In this document: piece after piece, positions 39,829 through 49,562 of the stretch
How the letters are laid out: each line of letters begins with the position of its first letter
Numbering within the stretch: the stretch's first letter is position 1
Source: Pseudonocardia sp.
Lineage (GTDB): Bacteria > Actinomycetota > Actinomycetes > Mycobacteriales > Pseudonocardiaceae
Length of the DNA stretch: 64,000 bases
Direction of reading: 5' to 3'
NCBI RefSeq assembly: GCF_025465255.1
Contig: NZ_JAODNI010000121.1
Location: 110,359-174,358 of the forward strand
Notes under the pieces: model-generated
What the model was told of the DNA's origin: nothing
What the model saw: the letters and a program-made list of their open reading frames with translations, nothing else
The model's database searches: none
Position numbers and translations under genes: made by a program

Positions 39829-40587
39829 TCAGGGCCGCCAGACGAGCGTCGCCGCGGTCCTGGTCCGCGGTGGAACCTCGGCCAGGGCCGCCTCCACCTC
39901 CTCGGCCCGGGCGTCGGGCAGGCACAGCCGCCGTGCCACCCACGCCGGGTCGTGCGGCGGCCGCCGGATCCGCTCCCACCGCGTCACCTCGGGCTCGACC
40001 CCGAGTTCGCGGAGCACCGCCGCGGCGTCCTCGGTCGTCGCGGACGGCGGCCGGTGCAGGTCGTGGAAGCGCACCCACAACGGATCCAGCCAGGCCATCG
40101 GATGCTCGGTCATCATCTCCACGACGACGCCGCGCCGGGCCGCGGCGGTGAGCGCGGCAACGAACGGCGGCAGGTCGACCACGTTGTGCAGCACGTGATG
40201 GCACGTGACGACGTCCGCGCTCCCGGCGTCGGGGGCGACGTCCGGCCAGCGCCCGAGGACCGTCCGGAAGGGGATTTCGCGGGCCCGGGCGCCGACGGCG
40301 AACAGATCGAGCATGTCCTGCTGCTGGTCCGCCCCGGTCACCTCGGTCACCGGCCCGACCAGGGCGAACGCCGCGTCCCCGCCGCCGCAGCCGACGTCGA
40401 GGACGCTCCCGGCGTCGCCGAGGAGCGCCAGCCCGGCGTCCCGCGACGGGGTGTCGGACGGGACGTCGGGCGCCGTGAAGTCCTGCGGATCGTGCACCCA
40501 GGGGCTCACCGGAGCCTGCGCGAGGATCTCCGGCGGGACGGCCCGCCCCTCCTGCAGCTCGGCCCACCGCTCCGCGGCACCGCCCAT
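39829..40587 (-). CDS. Class I SAM-dependent methyltransferase
   Basis: The 252-residue protein has the SAM-binding motif I in VLDVGCGGGDAAFAL (residues about 62-76), the acidic motif TGADQQQDML and CHHVLHNVVDLPPF, typical of small-molecule methyltransferases. The substrate is unknown. AAGGAGGA lies 5 nt before ATG 40587. It is flanked on both sides by inverted blocks of the 22-bp repeat, and it is separated from ileS by one of them. Confidence 0.88.
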   Translation of the reverse strand: MGGAAERWAELQEGRAVPPEILAQAPVSPWVHDPQDFTAPDVPSDTPSRDAGLALLGDAGSVLDVGCGGGDAAFALVGPVTEVTGADQQQDMLDLFAVGARAREIPFRTVLGRWPDVAPDAGSADVVTCHHVLHNVVDLPPFVAALTAAARRGVVVEMMTEHPMAWLDPLWVRFHDLHRPPSATTEDAAAVLRELGVEPEVTRWERIRRPPHDPAWVARRLCLPDARAEEVEAALAEVPPRTRTAATLVWRP

Positions 40588-40639
40588 CGGTCCTCCTTCA
40601 GAGCCCGGTGAGTCGGGAGACGACCGACGCCCCGCGAGC

Positions 40640-40740
40640 CCGCGACTCACACTGTCCTCCCGCCTCGCGCGCCGGCAAAGCCCGACTCGCCCGGTCCCGG
40701 ACCCCGACTCGCGGGGTCTGAGAGCGCGACTCGCGGGTGA
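40640..40740. repeat. 22-bp-period repeat block, right copy (inverted)
   Basis: GACTCGC(G) recurs at 40684, 40706 and 40728, a period of 22 bp, with a degenerate unit at 40644. It is the reverse complement of the left block. Within it, GACCCCG, loop ACTCG, CGGGGTC (40700-40718) makes a 7-bp hairpin just after the ileS stop. Confidence 0.8.
40700..40718 (-). terminator. Hairpin after ileS
   Basis: A 7-bp GC-rich stem with a 5-nt loop, 25 nt past the ileS stop codon. It is formed by two repeat units and is a plausible terminator. Confidence 0.6.
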
Positions 40741-40742
40741 TG

Positions 40743-43700
40743 TCAGGCGCGGGTGACGTGCACCCCGACCTCGGCGGCGGCCGAGTCCGGGGCCGTGACC
40801 GAACCGGTGGAGGTCGGCTCCGGGACGGCGGCGTAGGACACCGACGTCGCCAGGACCTCGCCGGACACGAACTTCTCATGCGTCCGGACGGCGTCGAGCA
40901 CCGGCTCCGGACCGTCGAGGACCAGGTCGATCCGGTCCGAGACGTCCAGGCCGGCGTCCCGGCGGGCCTGCTGCACCGCGCGGACGACGTCGCGCGCCGT
41001 GCCCTCGGCCGCCAGCTCCGGCGTGACCTCGGTGTCCAGGACGACCAGGCCCGTGTTGCCCGGCAGCGCGCTGGTCGAGGCCGGGTCCGCGGACACGAGC
41101 TTCTCGGTGAACTCGCCCTCGAGCAGCTGGATGCCGCCCGCGGTCACCGTCCCGTCCGCGTTCGACGTCCAGTCCCCGGCCTTCACCGCCTTGATCACCT
41201 TCTGCGTGTCCCCGCCGAGCCGCGGACCGCAGGCCCGGGCGTTGACCGCGACCTCGAACCGGCCGTAGCTCGCGACGTCGTCGGTCAGGACGACCTCGCG
41301 AACGTTCACCTCGTCCCGCAGGATGTCCGCGAACGGCTCGAGCACCGTCGCATCCGCGGACGCGACGGTCAGCCGGGCCAGCGGCAGCCGGACGCGCAGC
41401 TTGCGCGCCTTGCGCAGGGACAGCGCGGACGACGCGACCTGGCGCACCCGGTCCATGGCCGCGACCAGGGCGTCGTCGTGCGGGAGCTCGTCGCGGGCCG
41501 GCCAGTCCGCGAGGTGCACGGAACGACCACCGGTGAGCCCCTTCCAGACGACCTCCATGGTCAGCGGCAGCAGCGGCGCGGCGACGCGCGCAGTCACCTC
41601 CAGGACGGTGTGCAGCGTGTCGACGGCGTCGACGTCCCCGTCCCAGAAGCGGTCCCGCGAGCGGCGCACGTACCAGTTGGTGAGCACCTCCGCGTGGTCC
41701 CGGATCTGCTCGCAGGCGCCCGCGATGTCGTAGACCTCCATCGCGGCGGTCACCCCGTCGACGAGCGCGGCGGTCTTGGCCAGCACGTACCGGTCCAGGA
41801 CGTGGGGCGAGTCCGTCCGTGTGATGCCCTTGCGCCCGGCCGCCCCCGCGTAGAGCGACAGGAAGTACCAGGTGTTCCACAGCGGCAGGATCGCCTGCCG
41901 GACGCCCTCGCGGATGCCCTGCTCGGTGACGACCAGGTTCCCGCCGCGCAGGATCGGGCTCGCCATGAGGAACCACCGCATGGCGTCCGAACCGTCGCGG
42001 TCGAAGACCTCGTTGACGTCCGGGTAGTTGCGCAGCGACTTCGACATCTTCTGGCCGTCGTCGCCGAGCACGATGCCGTGGGCCGACACGTTCTCGAACG
42101 CCGGGCGGTCGAACAGGGCCGTGGCCAGCACATGCAGCGTGTAGAACCAGCCGCGGGTCTGGCCGTTGTACTCGACGATGTAGTCGCCCGGGTAGTGGTG
42201 GTCGAACCAGTCCGCGTTCTCGAACGGGTAGTGCACCTGGGCGAACGGCATGGAGCCGGACTCGAACCAGCAGTCGAGCACCTCGGGCACGCGGCGCATG
42301 GTCGACTTCCCGGTCGGGTCGTCCGGGTTCGGGCGGGTGAGGTCGTCGACGTAGGGCCTGTGCAGGTCCGTCGGGCGCACGCCGAAGTCCCGCTCGAGCT
42401 CGTCGAGCGAGCCGTAGACGTCCGTCCGCGGGTAGCGCGGGTCGTCGGACTGCCACACCGGGATCGGGCTGCCCCAGTAGCGGTTGCGGGAGATGCCCCA
42501 GTCCCGGGCACCCTCCAGCCACTTCCCGAACTGACCGTGCTTGATGTGCGCGGGCACCCAGTTGATCCGCTCGTTGAGCTCGACCATCCGGTCCCGGAAC
42601 GCCGTGACCTGGACGAACCACGAGTCGACGGCGCGCTGGATGAGCGCGTTCCCGCACCGCCAGCAGTGCGGGTACGGGTGGTCGTAGGTCTCGTGCCGCA
42701 GCAGGACGCCCTGGACGTGCGGCGACCCGTCCCGGAGGTCACGGATGATCTTGGGGTTGGCGTCGAAGACCTGCTGCCCGGCGTAGGGCGGCACCTCGAC
42801 CGTGAACTCGCCGCGCGAGTCCACGGGGACGACGGCCTCGATGCCCGCCGCATCCGTGACGGCCTTGTCCTCCTCACCGAACGCCGGCGCGATGTGCACC
42901 AGGCCGGTGCCGTCCTCGGTGGTGACGTAGTCCGCCTCGAGCACGACGTGCGCGTTCTCCCGGCCGACGAAGAAGTCGAACGGCGGGGTGTAGCGCGTGC
43001 CGAGGAGCTCGCGGCCGGTGTAGTGCCGCAGGACCTCCGGCTCCTCCCCCAGCTCACGGGCGTAGGCGGCGACGCGGGCGGCGGCGATCACGTACTTCTC
43101 CCCGTTCGCGGCGAGGAGCACGTAGTCGACGTCCGGGTTCACCGCGACGGCGAGGTTCGACGGGAGGGTCCACGGCGTCGTCGTCCAGACGAGAGCGAGG
43201 GCGTCGTTCAGCTCCGGGCCGTCCGAGGCGAGGCGCAGGCCGACGGTGACGGCCGGGTCCTGGCGGTCCCGGTAGACGTCGTCCATCTTGGTCTCGGTGG
43301 CCGACAGCGGGGTCTCGCAGCGCCAGCAGTACCAGAGCACCCGGAAGCCCGAGTAGACGAGGCCCTGGTCCCACAGGGTCTTGAAGGCCCACATGACGCT
43401 TTCCATGTAGTCCAGGTCGAGCGTCTTGTAGTCGTGGTCGAAGTCCACCCAGCGGGCCTGGCGGGTGACGTACTCCCGCCACTCCCCGGTGTAGCGCAGG
43501 ACGGAGGTGCGGCACGCCTCGTTGAACGCGGCGACGCCCATCTCCTCGATCTCGGACTTGTGCGTGATCCCGAGCTGGCGCTCCGCCTCGACCTCGGCGG
43601 GGAGGCCGTGGGTGTCCCAGCCGAACCGGCGCTCGACCCGCTGCCCGCGCATCGTGCGATAACGCGGGACGACGTCCTTGACGTAGCCGGTGAGCAGGTG

Positions 43701-43892
43701 GCCGTAGTGCGGGAGGCCGTTGGCGAAGGGCGGGCCGTCGTAGAAGACGAACTCGTTGGCGCCGTTCTCACCGGCCGGCCGGGCCTCCACGGATGCGACG
43801 AACGTGTCGTCGGCCTCCCAGAAGTCCAGCACCTCGCGCTCGAGTGCCGGGAACGACGGATGCGCCGGGACGGCCGGATAGCTCTCGCTCAT
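40743..43892 (-). CDS. ileS: Isoleucyl-tRNA synthetase
   Basis: Charges tRNA-Ile. The 1049-residue enzyme has the HIGH-type motif HYGH (62-65) in [16 protein letters not shown], the CP1 editing domain with [10 protein letters not shown], and KMSKS at 615-619. The length and the eukaryote-like form (no C-terminal zinc finger) fit the type 2 IleS usual in actinobacteria, a class known for lower mupirocin sensitivity. ATG 43892 follows a T-box leader, which probably controls translation. Confidence 0.97.
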   Translation of the reverse strand: MSESYPAVPAHPSFPALEREVLDFWEADDTFVASVEARPAGENGANEFVFYDGPPFANGLPHYGHLLTGYVKDVVPRYRTMRGQRVERRFGWDTHGLPAEVEAERQLGITHKSEIEEMGVAAFNEACRTSVLRYTGEWREYVTRQARWVDFDHDYKTLDLDYMESVMWAFKTLWDQGLVYSGFRVLWYCWRCETPLSATETKMDDVYRDRQDPAVTVGLRLASDGPELNDALALVWTTTPWTLPSNLAVAVNPDVDYVLLAANGEKYVIAAARVAAYARELGEEPEVLRHYTGRELLGTRYTPPFDFFVGRENAHVVLEADYVTTEDGTGLVHIAPAFGEEDKAVTDAAGIEAVVPVDSRGEFTVEVPPYAGQQVFDANPKIIRDLRDGSPHVQGVLLRHETYDHPYPHCWRCGNALIQRAVDSWFVQVTAFRDRMVELNERINWVPAHIKHGQFGKWLEGARDWGISRNRYWGSPIPVWQSDDPRYPRTDVYGSLDELERDFGVRPTDLHRPYVDDLTRPNPDDPTGKSTMRRVPEVLDCWFESGSMPFAQVHYPFENADWFDHHYPGDYIVEYNGQTRGWFYTLHVLATALFDRPAFENVSAHGIVLGDDGQKMSKSLRNYPDVNEVFDRDGSDAMRWFLMASPILRGGNLVVTEQGIREGVRQAILPLWNTWYFLSLYAGAAGRKGITRTDSPHVLDRYVLAKTAALVDGVTAAMEVYDIAGACEQIRDHAEVLTNWYVRRSRDRFWDGDVDAVDTLHTVLEVTARVAAPLLPLTMEVVWKGLTGGRSVHLADWPARDELPHDDALVAAMDRVRQVASSALSLRKARKLRVRLPLARLTVASADATVLEPFADILRDEVNVREVVLTDDVASYGRFEVAVNARACGPRLGGDTQKVIKAVKAGDWTSNADGTVTAGGIQLLEGEFTEKLVSADPASTSALPGNTGLVVLDTEVTPELAAEGTARDVVRAVQQARRDAGLDVSDRIDLVLDGPEPVLDAVRTHEKFVSGEVLATSVSYAAVPEPTSTGSVTAPDSAAAEVGVHVTRA

Positions 43893-43894
43893 GA

Positions 43895-44122
43895 CGGTGG
43901 TGCTCCTCGTGCGGCGGAGGGTGCTCATGCCTGCACGGGGACGACGAGACGGATCTCGCCGCGGTACCACCCCGCTTGCCGGGAACTGCTGCTCCCGGCC
44001 TCTCGACGACGGCTGTGACGGGCCGCTCCCGTCCGGTTCTACTCCCCCGGCCTGGGCAGGGGTTTCTTCCGGAGGCTCCCCGGTGATGGCCGGATCGGTG
44101 CCTGTGGTGATGCGTGAACTAC
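43895..44122 (-). promoter_or_regulatory. T-box riboswitch leader of ileS
   Basis: On the minus strand the conserved T-box GGGGTGGTACCGCGG lies at 43959-43973. Upstream is a stem I with the isoleucine specifier codon ATC at 44085-44087, in GGCCATCACCGGGGAGCC, then CTCCGGAAGAA. After the T-box, a helix with CGAGATCCGTCTCG can rearrange with the ribosome site. Uncharged tRNA-Ile should stabilise the open form. The compact stem I and the location are those of the translational ileS T-boxes of actinobacteria. Confidence 0.92.
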
Positions 44123-44128
44123 CTGCTG

Positions 44129-44134
44129 ATGCTA
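44129..44134 (-). promoter_or_regulatory. -10 box of the ileS leader promoter
   Basis: TAGCAT on the minus strand, about 7 nt before the predicted start of the T-box transcript. No strong -35 was recognised. Confidence 0.45.
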
Positions 44135-44192
44135 GCGCGGGGCCGCGACCGGTTATTCCGGCGGCCCCGCGCCGACGCCTGCGGCGGTCCGC

Positions 44193-45932
44193 TCAGCGGA
44201 CCTCGGCCGAGTGCCGGCGGGCCAGCATCCGGTCCGGGGTGCACCATCCGCACGGCGTGAAGCCGAGTTCGACGGCCTCCCGTGCGGGGATCGGGATGAC
44301 CGGCCGTCCGGGCAGGGAGCGGCAGCCCGCCAGGTGGTAGCGGGGCTGTTCGTCGATGACGAGGACCTCGTCCGGGAGTTCCGCGACCAGGGCCGCCGCC
44401 TCCGCGTTCCGGGGCTCCTCCGGGGCCTCGCCGTCCGGTCCGGCCGGGGGCAGCATGCCGCCCTGGGCCCCACCGTGGACGCCGTTGCCCTCCTGGGCTC
44501 CGCCACGAGGGCCACGCCCCTCCTGAGCCGGCCCGCCCTGACCTGCGGGAACCTGGCCGGCGGGACCGTTCTGACCCGGACCGTTCTGACCCGGACCGTT
44601 CTGACCGGCCTGGCCCACGACCTGCCCTGGCGGGACCTGGCCGCGCGGACCGTGGTCCGCGCGGGCCTGACCTGCAGGCGGCCGGGTCTGGCCGCCCGAA
44701 GGCGAGCTCGGCGCGGTCCGGCCCTCCGGCCCCGCCGCCCGGGTCGTGACGGTCGGGCCGTCGATGTCCTCGGGCGTGGCGGCGGGGCCGTCCTCCGCGG
44801 GACGGTCGGCGGGCGCGTCCGCGGCGCGAGCCGACTCCTCGACGGGCGTCCGGCCCTCGGTGGTGCCGCGGCCCCTGGCGCCGTCGGAGAAGCTGGCGAA
44901 CAGGTCCGCCCCGCCCAGCGACGCCCGGTTCGCCGTGGATGCCGTGGACGTCGCGGCCTCCTCGTCCGCGGGAGTTCCGGCGGACGGACGGTCCGCGCTC
45001 GACGAGCCGGGAACCGTGGTGTCCGAGCCCGCGCCCTTCGTGTCCGTGGCGAGGCTGTTCCTCCGAGCGTCGCGCGCGGGGTCCGCCGGAGAGCCGGCCG
45101 CCTCGGGCGCGTCGGCACCCGTGCCCGCGGCCGTGAGTGCGCTGTCGGGCTCCGCCGGTTCCGGCTTCTCGTCGGACTTCTTCGCCGCGGCCGCGGCCGC
45201 GAGTCCCGCGCCCGCCGCGACGGCACCACCGACGACCCCGGCGGCCACCTTGCCTCCGGAGGGCCCGCGCCCGGCGTCGTCCGCCACGGAGGCGTCCGAA
45301 GTGGCGTCCGAGACGGCCGGAGCACCCGTGGGAGGCTCCTCGGGCCCACCCACAGGTGTCTTCGGTGCGTCGCCGTCGGACGGCGCATCGGTCACGCCGT
45401 GTGACAAAGGTTCATTCGTCCGAGTGTCACCCTCGACAGCGCCGGACGGCGGGCCCGCTGAGCCGGGCGGTTGCACGACCGGCATCACGGTCGTCGCCTC
45501 GCTGTCCGCACCGGCGGCGAACACCGACGAGCCCCGGGCCGGGGAGGACGTGTCCGCCCCGTCCGTGGAATCCGCGACCGCGGCCTCGGGGGTGGCGGGC
45601 TCGTCGGACACCGGCGGTCCGCCCGGGGCCGGAACCGCCGGGAGGACCTCGGTGACCGGCTCGTAGTAGTCCGCAGGAGCCCTGCCGACCGGCGGCGAGC
45701 CGGGCGGCGGCGTGGACGGGGCCCGGACGGCCTGCGGTGCGGCGGTGGCCGCGCCGGTCTCCGAACCGGCCTTGACCGCCGAACGCCGGTGCCACCAGTC
45801 AACGAGCAGGGACACGGCGGCCGCGACACTCACGGCCACCGACACCCAGGCCCAGATCACGCTGCCCGAGAGCAGCGCGACGACCAGCAGCCCGAAGGCG
45901 ATCAGGACGAGGATCAGAACCAGCAGCAGCAC
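44193..45932 (-). CDS. Low-complexity membrane protein with C-terminal cysteine motif
   Basis: The 579-residue protein has two N-terminal membrane helices (about 2-45), WWHRR, then some 430 residues of A/P/G/T/D-rich low-complexity sequence with a third, alanine/glycine-rich hydrophobic stretch and tandem GQNGP repeats. The last 80 residues are ordered: EVLVIDEQPRYHLAGCRSLP and GFTPCGWCTP give H-x3-C-x23-C-x2-C, like the small Ada-type zinc motif found at the end of secreted nucleases. The function is unknown; its place between wag31 and ileS suggests an envelope role. The GTG start is at 45932. Confidence 0.7.
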   Translation of the reverse strand: MLLLVLILVLIAFGLLVVALLSGSVIWAWVSVAVSVAAAVSLLVDWWHRRSAVKAGSETGAATAAPQAVRAPSTPPPGSPPVGRAPADYYEPVTEVLPAVPAPGGPPVSDEPATPEAAVADSTDGADTSSPARGSSVFAAGADSEATTVMPVVQPPGSAGPPSGAVEGDTRTNEPLSHGVTDAPSDGDAPKTPVGGPEEPPTGAPAVSDATSDASVADDAGRGPSGGKVAAGVVGGAVAAGAGLAAAAAAKKSDEKPEPAEPDSALTAAGTGADAPEAAGSPADPARDARRNSLATDTKGAGSDTTVPGSSSADRPSAGTPADEEAATSTASTANRASLGGADLFASFSDGARGRGTTEGRTPVEESARAADAPADRPAEDGPAATPEDIDGPTVTTRAAGPEGRTAPSSPSGGQTRPPAGQARADHGPRGQVPPGQVVGQAGQNGPGQNGPGQNGPAGQVPAGQGGPAQEGRGPRGGAQEGNGVHGGAQGGMLPPAGPDGEAPEEPRNAEAAALVAELPDEVLVIDEQPRYHLAGCRSLPGRPVIPIPAREAVELGFTPCGWCTPDRMLARRHSAEVR

Positions 45933-46013
45933 GATTCACTCCGTGTGCGGCGGTGCGGCACGCCGTGGTGACAGCATGACCGCCCGCCCGCGTCGATCTG
46001 ACTGTCTGCGGAC

Positions 46014-46892
46014 TCAGCTGCCGGCGTCGGCACGCTGGCCGTAGCCGGAGGCCGCGTAGCCACCGTTCGCGCCGGACCGGCCGGCGTCGGACGGAGCGGC
46101 CGAACCACGACCCTCGAGGTCCCGGAGCTGGGACTCCAGGTACGTCTTGAGCCGGGTCCGGTACTCGCGCTCGAAGGTCCGGAGCTCATCGATCTTCTTC
46201 TCCAGCACGGACTTGTCCCGCTGGATGGCACCGATGACCTCGGTCTGCTTGCGCTCGGCGTCGCCGACCAGCGTCGCCGCCTTCTCCCGCGACTGCCGCT
46301 CGAGCGTCTCCGCCCGGGTACGGGCGTCGTTCAGCATGGTCTCGGCACGCGAGCGTGCCTCGTTGACCAGGCCGTCCGACTTGGTGCGGGCGTCGGAGAG
46401 CAGCTGCTCGGACTTGGTGCGGGCATCCGCCAGCATCGAGTCCGCCTCGTTCTTGGCCTCGGCGGTGAGCCGGTCGGCCATCTCCTGGGCCAGGCCCAGG
46501 ACCTTCGCGGCCTGGACGTGGTGGTCGCCACCTCCGGGCTCGGAGTCCGCCATCGCCGGCGCGGGCGCCATGCGCTGCGGCTCCGGGCGCTGCGGGGCAG
46601 GCGGCTCGACCGCACGCTGCATCTGCTGCGTGGGTGGGGGCCCGTTCTGACCCCCCATGCCGCCACCCTGCGGGCGCGACCTTGCCTCCTCGAGGTCGGC
46701 CTGGGTGTTGCCCAGGCGTTGCTCGAGCTCAGAGACCTGCTCGCGCAGGTCCTCGTTCTCCTCGATCAGTCTCGCGAGTTCGGCCTCGACGAGGTCGAGG
46801 AATGCATCTACCTCGTCCTCGTTGTACCCCCGCTTACCGATCGGGGGCTTGCTGAACGCGACGTTGTGGACGTCAGCGGGCGTCAGCGGCAT
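46014..46892 (-). CDS. wag31: DivIVA/Wag31 polar growth protein
   Basis: The 292-residue coiled-coil protein recruits the cell-wall synthesis machinery to the poles. The N-terminal membrane-binding domain [20 protein letters not shown] followed by [16 protein letters not shown] is diagnostic; a proline-rich linker (about 75-120) is followed by a long coiled coil (about 125-260) with the heptad-rich repeat [27 protein letters not shown] precedes ATG 46892. It is the last gene of the ftsZ-sepF-wag31 string. Confidence 0.97.
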   Translation of the reverse strand: MPLTPADVHNVAFSKPPIGKRGYNEDEVDAFLDLVEAELARLIEENEDLREQVSELEQRLGNTQADLEEARSRPQGGGMGGQNGPPPTQQMQRAVEPPAPQRPEPQRMAPAPAMADSEPGGGDHHVQAAKVLGLAQEMADRLTAEAKNEADSMLADARTKSEQLLSDARTKSDGLVNEARSRAETMLNDARTRAETLERQSREKAATLVGDAERKQTEVIGAIQRDKSVLEKKIDELRTFEREYRTRLKTYLESQLRDLEGRGSAAPSDAGRSGANGGYAASGYGQRADAGS

Positions 46893-46938
46893 CGGATCAC
46901 CTCATGCAGTCCTCGGCGGCAGACCGGGTGACTGGGGC

Positions 46939-47226
46939 TCACACCGGTCTGGCAATGCTCATCAGTATGAACACCACCAGCAGTAGAACCATAATCGACA
47001 AGTCCAGTCCGACGCCTCCTATGCGGACGACGGGAATCACTCTCCGCAACAACTTGACAGGAGGGTCGGTCACGGTGAACACGACCTCGAGCGCCACGGC
47101 GGTGTGTCCGGCGGGCGCCCACTGGCGCGCGAACGAGCGCACGAGTTCGACGACGATCCGGCCCACGAGCAGCAGCCAGAAGAAGAAGAGGACGTAGTAG
47201 ATCAGGAAGAGCACGGCGGTCGGCAC
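46939..47226 (-). CDS. yggT: YggT-family membrane protein
   Basis: The 95-residue protein has two long hydrophobic segments, with VVFTVTDPPVKLLRRVIPVV between them, the YggT signature. Members lie between sepF and divIVA in most Gram-positive bacteria and are linked to division or osmotic tolerance. The GTG start is 3 nt after the sepF stop, so it is probably co-translated. Confidence 0.93.
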   Translation of the reverse strand: MPTAVLFLIYYVLFFFWLLLVGRIVVELVRSFARQWAPAGHTAVALEVVFTVTDPPVKLLRRVIPVVRIGGVGLDLSIMVLLLVVFILMSIARPV

Positions 47227-47229
47227 GAC

Positions 47230-47946
47230 TCAATCCTGACGGAAGAGGCCCCGCTCCGCGAGCTTCCGCGCGTCGTCCGCGGAGACCTCCACGTCGGCCG
47301 GGGTGAGAAGGAACACCCGGCTCGTGACCTTGTCGATCGAACCTCGCAGCGCGAAGGCCAGACCTGCGGCGAAGTCCACCAGGCGCTTCGCCGCGGCGTC
47401 GTCCAGCTCGGTCAGGTTCATGATCACCGGGACGCCGTCGCGGTAGCGCTCGCCGATCGTCCGGGCCTCGTTGTAGCTGCGCGGCTGCAGCGTCGTGATG
47501 CGCGCCAGCGCGGCCGCGCCGCGGTCCCGCTGCTCGGGGACCGGAGCCGGCGCGGGGACCCGCTCGACGGGCCGGAGGGCCTCCCGGACGGCCGGCTCGC
47601 GGACCGAGTCCGGATCGACCGCGAGGGCGCCGCGGACCGCCGGTGGAGTGGGCAGGGACATGCCTCCGGAGCCCCGGACGGGCTCCCGGTCCCGCGCCGA
47701 CCGGACGGGCTCGCGCGCCGACCGGCGGCTCCAGTCCGTCCCGAAACGGCCGTCGACGTCCTCGGGGGACTCCGTTCGGCCGCTTCCGTACTCGTCGTAG
47801 TCGCCGTAGCGGTCGTCCGGATCGGCCCAACGGTCGTCCCGGCGGGGACGACGGGGCTCCGGGAACGCCTCGGGGTCCTCGGCGTAGTCCATCTCCTCGG
47901 CGGGAACCATGCCGAAGTAGGCCTTGAGCCGGTACATCGCGCCCAT
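47230..47946 (-). CDS. sepF: Cell division protein SepF
   Basis: The 238-residue protein anchors FtsZ to the membrane. The N-terminal amphipathic [15 protein letters not shown] binds the membrane; a charged, arginine/aspartate-rich linker (20-140) follows, then the SepF core with [53 protein letters not shown] and [20 protein letters not shown] 47946 is supported by GAGGGGAG upstream; translation could also start at the next ATG three codons later. Confidence 0.96.
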   Translation of the reverse strand: MGAMYRLKAYFGMVPAEEMDYAEDPEAFPEPRRPRRDDRWADPDDRYGDYDEYGSGRTESPEDVDGRFGTDWSRRSAREPVRSARDREPVRGSGGMSLPTPPAVRGALAVDPDSVREPAVREALRPVERVPAPAPVPEQRDRGAAALARITTLQPRSYNEARTIGERYRDGVPVIMNLTELDDAAAKRLVDFAAGLAFALRGSIDKVTSRVFLLTPADVEVSADDARKLAERGLFRQD

Positions 47947-47999
47947 CGCGCGCTCCCCTCGTCGACGCCTCGCCCCCGCTGCAGCCCCCGCGTTGGCGA

Positions 48000-48749
48000 T
48001 CACCGCGAGGTTAACGCCCGCTCCCCCACAAGGGCCGTTCCGACACGCACCACCGTCGATCCGTGACGGATCGCGACGTCCAGGTCACCGCTCATCCCGG
48101 CCGAGAGCTCGCGGGCCCCGGGGTGCTCGGCGCGCAGCCGGGCGGCCGCGGCGGCGATCGCGGCGAACGCCCGGTCCGGCTCGGATCCCAGCGGGGCCAC
48201 GGCCATGAGGCCCCGCAGCTCGAGCCCCGGCAGGCCCGCGACGTGCGACGCGAGCTCCAGCAGCCCGTCGTCGGCCACTCCCCCGCGGGCCGGGTCACCG
48301 TCCACGCTGTACTGGATCAGGACCGGCAGGACCGGCTCGGCGCGGGTGCCGTCGTCGTGCGCCTTGCGGGTCGCGGCGTCCACCGCGTTCGCCAACCGGG
48401 CCGAGTCGAGCGTCTCCAGCCGCGTCACCCACGGGACCACCACGCGTGCCTTGTTCCGCTGGAGGTTGCCGACGAAATGCCAGTGCGGTCGGGCCTGCGG
48501 CCGGAGCCCGGCGACCTCCTCCACCTTCGCCGACGCCTCCTGGGCGCGGTTCTCGCCGAACGAGTCGAGCCCGAGGTCGATCAGCGCCGCGACGTCCGCG
48601 GGCGGGACGGTCTTGGTCACTGCGAGGAGCGCGACCTCCGCCGGGTCCCGCCCGGCCGCGGCGCACGCCTCCGCGATCCGGGCACGCACGTCCGTCAGCC
48701 GGCGTCCGAGGTCCGCCCGCCGCTCGTCACTCACGTTCTCCACCTGCAC
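48000..48749 (-). CDS. yggS: YggS-family pyridoxal-phosphate-binding protein
   Basis: The 249-residue protein is a PLP-homeostasis factor of the alanine-racemase-like fold III type. It has the lysine in [39 protein letters not shown] and the C-terminal [23 protein letters not shown] 48749 is chosen because TAGGGT lies 7 nt upstream, giving a leaderless transcript; this also agrees with the family length. It sits between pgeF and sepF as in most actinobacteria. Confidence 0.95.
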   Translation of the reverse strand: MQVENVSDERRADLGRRLTDVRARIAEACAAAGRDPAEVALLAVTKTVPPADVAALIDLGLDSFGENRAQEASAKVEEVAGLRPQARPHWHFVGNLQRNKARVVVPWVTRLETLDSARLANAVDAATRKAHDDGTRAEPVLPVLIQYSVDGDPARGGVADDGLLELASHVAGLPGLELRGLMAVAPLGSEPDRAFAAIAAAAARLRAEHPGARELSAGMSGDLDVAIRHGSTVVRVGTALVGERALTSR

Positions 48750-48756
48750 GCATCCG

Positions 48757-48762
48757 ACCCTA
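48757..48762 (-). promoter_or_regulatory. -10 box of a leaderless yggS promoter
   Basis: TAGGGT on the minus strand, exactly 7 nt before GTG 48749; it provides a promoter inside the ftsZ-wag31 cluster. Confidence 0.6.
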
Positions 48763-48815
48763 CGGTCGTGCGCGGCACCTGGTACCCGAGCACCACTCAC
48801 CGCGCAGGGGCGGCG

Positions 48816-49562
48816 TCAGCCGCGATCGAGCCAGACGACCCCACCGAGACGGCCCGTCTTGCCCTCGCGGCGGTGGCTGTAGAGGTTCCGGTCCTCCATC
48901 GTGCAGCGCGGGTCCCCGGCGATCCTGGTGACGCCGAGCCCGAGGAGCTGACGGATGAGGCCCGCCCGCAGGTCGAGGCCCGGGTTGCCGTTGCGGGTCT
49001 GGGACGCGCTGCCGGGCAGCTGCCGGTCGACCTCGGTCCGCATGGCGGCCGGGACCTCGTAGCAGAGCCCGCAGACGGCCGGGCCGAGGAGGACCTCGAT
49101 GTGGTCGCGCTGCGCGCCGAGCGCCTCCATCGCCTCGACGGCGGCGGGCACGACGCCCGCTGCGGCCCCGACCCGTCCCGCGTGGGCCGCGCCGACGACC
49201 CCGGCGACGGGATCACCGAGCAGGACCGGCACGCAGTCCGCCGCCAGGATGACGAGCCCGAGGCCCGGCGTCGCGGTGACGACCGCGTCGGTGTTCGGGA
49301 TGTCCGGCGCGTCCGGGCGGGGCGGCGTCTCGACCGTCGCGACCCGGGTGCCGTGGACCTGGTTCAGGAAGACGGCGCCCTTCAACCCCAGCTCCACGAC
49401 GAGCCGGCCCCGGTTGAGCCGGACGGCTCCGGGGTCGTCGCCGACGGAGCGGGACAGGTTGAAGGAGCGGAAGTGCCCGGTCGAGCGCCCGCCCACGCGG
49501 GTGGTGACCACCCGGCGGATGCGCGCCTCCGCGGCCGGAGCGGAGGGGGTGGACTCGCTCAC
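48816..49562 (-). CDS. pgeF: YfiH/PgeF-family copper/zinc-binding purine nucleoside-processing enzyme
   Basis: The 248-residue protein belongs to the YfiH (PgeF, LACC1-like) family. Metal-binding residues are in [17 protein letters not shown] and [12 protein letters not shown], and the cysteine in [18 protein letters not shown]. Most relatives have AHAGWRG; here W is R, a small deviation next to the active-site histidine. The family acts on purine nucleosides and corrects muropeptide errors in some bacteria. The GTG overlaps the ftsZ stop. Confidence 0.93.
   Translation of the reverse strand: MSESTPSAPAAEARIRRVVTTRVGGRSTGHFRSFNLSRSVGDDPGAVRLNRGRLVVELGLKGAVFLNQVHGTRVATVETPPRPDAPDIPNTDAVVTATPGLGLVILAADCVPVLLGDPVAGVVGAAHAGRVGAAAGVVPAAVEAMEALGAQRDHIEVLLGPAVCGLCYEVPAAMRTEVDRQLPGSASQTRNGNPGLDLRAGLIRQLLGLGVTRIAGDPRCTMEDRNLYSHRREGKTGRLGGVVWLDRG

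Noticed and set aside
39721..40740. CRISPR array
   Set aside because: The repeat unit is short, variable and directly abutted with no 30-40 bp unique spacers, and no cas genes are near.
40737..44018. A long plus-strand open frame (about 1090 residues) opposite ileS
   Set aside because: Antisense of ileS codons with the same low-information composition; ileS is unmistakable and has a T-box.
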